This document shows, piece by piece, positions 6,001 to 7,335 of a stretch of DNA of 7,335 nt. The position numbers and the translations under genes were made by a program. Where the stretch lies: the NCBI GenBank assembly GCA_964403015.1, contig CAYOEJ010000061.1, forward strand, positions 1 through 7,335, in the 5' to 3' direction. Under the pieces are notes generated by a model. The model was not told the origin of the DNA. It did not search any database and was given only the letters and a program-made list of their open reading frames with translations. How positions within the stretch are numbered: the first letter of the stretch is position 1; each line of letters begins with the position of its first letter. Source of the DNA: CAYOEJ01 sp964403015. GTDB taxonomy: Bacteria; Actinomycetota; Actinomycetes; Actinomycetales; Actinomycetaceae.

Positions 6001-6006
6001 GATAAT
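6001..6006 (+). promoter_or_regulatory. Candidate -10 element for the gene after gltX
   Basis: GATAAT matches five of six bases of TATAAT and lies in the 57-base gap between gltX and the next gene. A start near 6013 would give a leader of about 34 bases carrying the GGAGGA site. A matching -35 box would fall inside the end of gltX and is not convincing, so read-through from gltX remains possible. Confidence 0.3.
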
Positions 6007-6030
6007 TTGGTCGGGTGGCCGGAAAGCTCG

Positions 6031-6036
6031 GGAGGA
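6031..6036 (+). promoter_or_regulatory. Strong ribosome binding site for the 415-residue protein
   Basis: GGAGGA, in the context GGGAGGAACGC, lies ten bases before the ATG at 6047 and fixes that start. It is the only strong Shine-Dalgarno sequence in the window; the FAH, MalY-type and gltX starts lack one, so this gene appears to be translated by a different initiation mode from its neighbours. Confidence 0.7.
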
Positions 6037-6046
6037 ACGCCAGCAA

Positions 6047-7294
6047 ATGAAGAGCATTTCTAAACGAATTGCTGGGCTTGCGAGGAGTGCCGTTGGGAAG
6101 GATCCCGTCGCTCCATGGCACGCGTCTGAACTTCAGGTATCACCGGGAATCCAGCGTCGGGCAGTTATGATCGAACTCGCTCGAGAGTTGCGCCCGCACG
6201 CGGTTCCGCTGAGCCTCAAGGAGCGACTAGCGCCTGAGGCTTGGGCTGTAGGTTTACCAGATATCGGAATCTTCGTACTCCAGCCAAGGCCCAAGGTTTC
6301 GCTGCAGTTGATTGGCGGGGGTGACAATGATGACCCGCTCGGCAGGTCTATTGACTCAGTGGCCGAGGCTGTCAGCGTCTCCCAAGCGCATGCTGATGCG
6401 GCGATTACGTGGCTAGAAGCAGCGCTTTCTGAGGGTGCACGCTTTTCAGATGGTCGAACTGCGAAGGAGTTGCTTGCTCGTTTAGTCGCGCAAGTCATCT
6501 CGCAGGTTACCTGCGTGTATGCATTCGGGGAGTACGAGGAGCGAATCATTGTCGATGCGCTCATGGGCCAAGAGCGCCGGTCCCGGCTCGACGAGATTGC
6601 TCAGCGTGTGTTTGCATTGCCCAACCTTGAATGGCTGTCTGCTGATCCGGACAGCGCCTATCTCCAAGAATCGGTTTACCAGGGGAGTGCCCGCCAGTGG
6701 CGTGCTCGGTACGTGATTGGAGCACCACCGCGAATCACCGAGTGTAACTGGGAAATCACGTCGCAGGTGCCCTTTGATACGTGGCTGGGGTTTTCTGTTG
6801 CCTCTCCGTCGGATCTCATGCTCTCCGAAGAAGACATCCGCTACGAGCATCGTTTCGATGATCTTACGGATGGGGCTCTCGAGGGTGAACAGGCGCACTG
6901 GCAGGATGTGAAGGCTACAGCGCAGGTATTCGGCGACGACTGCGACGATATCGACGCCGACTCGCTCGTCAAGGGCAGTGTGCGAGATGACCTGCGGATC
7001 TACAGACTTGAATCGATTGAAGACCTCCGTGGGGTGGTCGAAAAGTATCCTGCACGCCAAGCTTGGGCTACCGGTGGTTCGATGGGAACTTGGGGTGGCG
7101 CATCGGGCGTACCAACCATGACGGTGGACTGGGTGAGGTTCGCGAAGGATTATGACGGTGTGGCAATGAGCGTGGTGGCCGGTCTTGACATCGCGTATGC
7201 TCCTTTTGAAGTGACGACAGAATTTGGCTCGGGTACCGCGATGCTTACTGGCATGGCTCCGGGTTCGACATTGTACGTAACGGATCCGCGTTAG
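6047..7294 (+). CDS. Unassigned acidic cytosolic protein, 415 residues
   Basis: I do not recognise this protein. It has no signal peptide, membrane segment, nucleotide loop or cysteine cluster. A basic N-terminal stretch (1-18) is followed by a first domain to about 225 containing a probable helical pair (103-155, rich in Ala, Glu and Leu). A middle part (about 226-300) contains the aromatic-acidic stretch around WEITSQVPFDTWLGFS (235-250). The C-terminal part (317-413) reads IYRLESIEDLRGVVEKYP (318-335), DWVRFAKDYDGVAMS (361-375) and TAMLTGMAPGSTLYVTD (397-413). From memory this resembles a pattern in uncharacterised actinobacterial proteins, DW..VA.DYD.VH.S..GYL then L.GW.P..T.WL.D; I could not check this. 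The start is fixed by GGAGGA ten bases upstream. The gene follows gltX by 57 bases in the same direction and may be co-transcribed. Codon use by eye is coding-like, without clear signs of transfer. The function is unknown. Confidence 0.85.
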   Translation: MKSISKRIAGLARSAVGKDPVAPWHASELQVSPGIQRRAVMIELARELRPHAVPLSLKERLAPEAWAVGLPDIGIFVLQPRPKVSLQLIGGGDNDDPLGRSIDSVAEAVSVSQAHADAAITWLEAALSEGARFSDGRTAKELLARLVAQVISQVTCVYAFGEYEERIIVDALMGQERRSRLDEIAQRVFALPNLEWLSADPDSAYLQESVYQGSARQWRARYVIGAPPRITECNWEITSQVPFDTWLGFSVASPSDLMLSEEDIRYEHRFDDLTDGALEGEQAHWQDVKATAQVFGDDCDDIDADSLVKGSVRDDLRIYRLESIEDLRGVVEKYPARQAWATGGSMGTWGGASGVPTMTVDWVRFAKDYDGVAMSVVAGLDIAYAPFEVTTEFGSGTAMLTGMAPGSTLYVTDPR

Positions 7295-7306
7295 GTCGGC
7301 GAACTC

Positions 7307-7323
7307 CGCATCGGAGCGATGCG
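7307..7323 (+). terminator. Possible hairpin terminator after the 415-residue gene
   Basis: CGCATCG, loop GAG, CGATGCG form a perfect seven-pair hairpin that begins 13 bases after the stop codon. A competing five-pair hairpin (CTCCG-CAT-CGGAG, 7304-7316) overlaps it. Only TT follows the stem, so an intrinsic terminator is uncertain. Confidence 0.35.
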
Positions 7324-7335
7324 TTGCGTGCGCTG

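Overview
The window looks like chromosomal DNA from a moderately GC-rich actinobacterium. The glutamyl-tRNA synthetase is of the actinobacterial type (start near MTTASDIRVRFCPSPTGTPH, no zinc-binding cysteines). A fumarylacetoacetate-hydrolase (FAH) family gene lies upstream of gltX, an order I know from mycobacteria. Several genes appear to start leaderless or nearly so. An Actinomycetaceae-type genome (Trueperella, Arcanobacterium or Actinomyces) is plausible, but the genus is inferred and not shown.

Layout from left to right: (1) bases 1-37 may hold the last codons of an unidentified forward gene. (2) 41-1861, minus strand, encodes a long-chain fatty acid-CoA ligase (FadD15-like). (3) 1862-2009 is a divergent promoter region with an operator-like inverted repeat. 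(4) 2010-2876, plus strand, is the FAH-family gene, interrupted by 100 Ns exactly where the active-site NYxDH-type motif should be. (5) 2871-2985 is a tandem repeat with a 51-bp period that starts at the FAH stop codon and fills most of the space before the convergent next gene. (6) 3015-4193, minus strand, encodes a MalY/PatB-type PLP-dependent C-S lyase or aminotransferase. (7) 4194-4498 is a divergent intergenic region containing a second 100-N gap. (8) 4499-5989, plus strand, is gltX. (9) 6047-7294, plus strand, encodes an acidic soluble protein of 415 residues that I cannot assign. (10) 7295-7335 holds a small hairpin.

The identifiable genes are housekeeping metabolism: acyl-CoA formation, acylpyruvate-type hydrolysis, sulfur amino acid breakdown and tRNA charging. 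I see no mobile element, CRISPR array, rRNA, tRNA or defence system. Both N runs are exactly 100 long, which suggests scaffold placeholders of unknown true size, so 2301-4354 is probably one 2054-bp contig placed between two others. The items most worth a second look are the unassigned 415-residue protein after gltX, the 51-bp repeat whose predicted RNA hairpin is kept by G-U wobbles in both full copies, and the shared leaderless-like start architecture.
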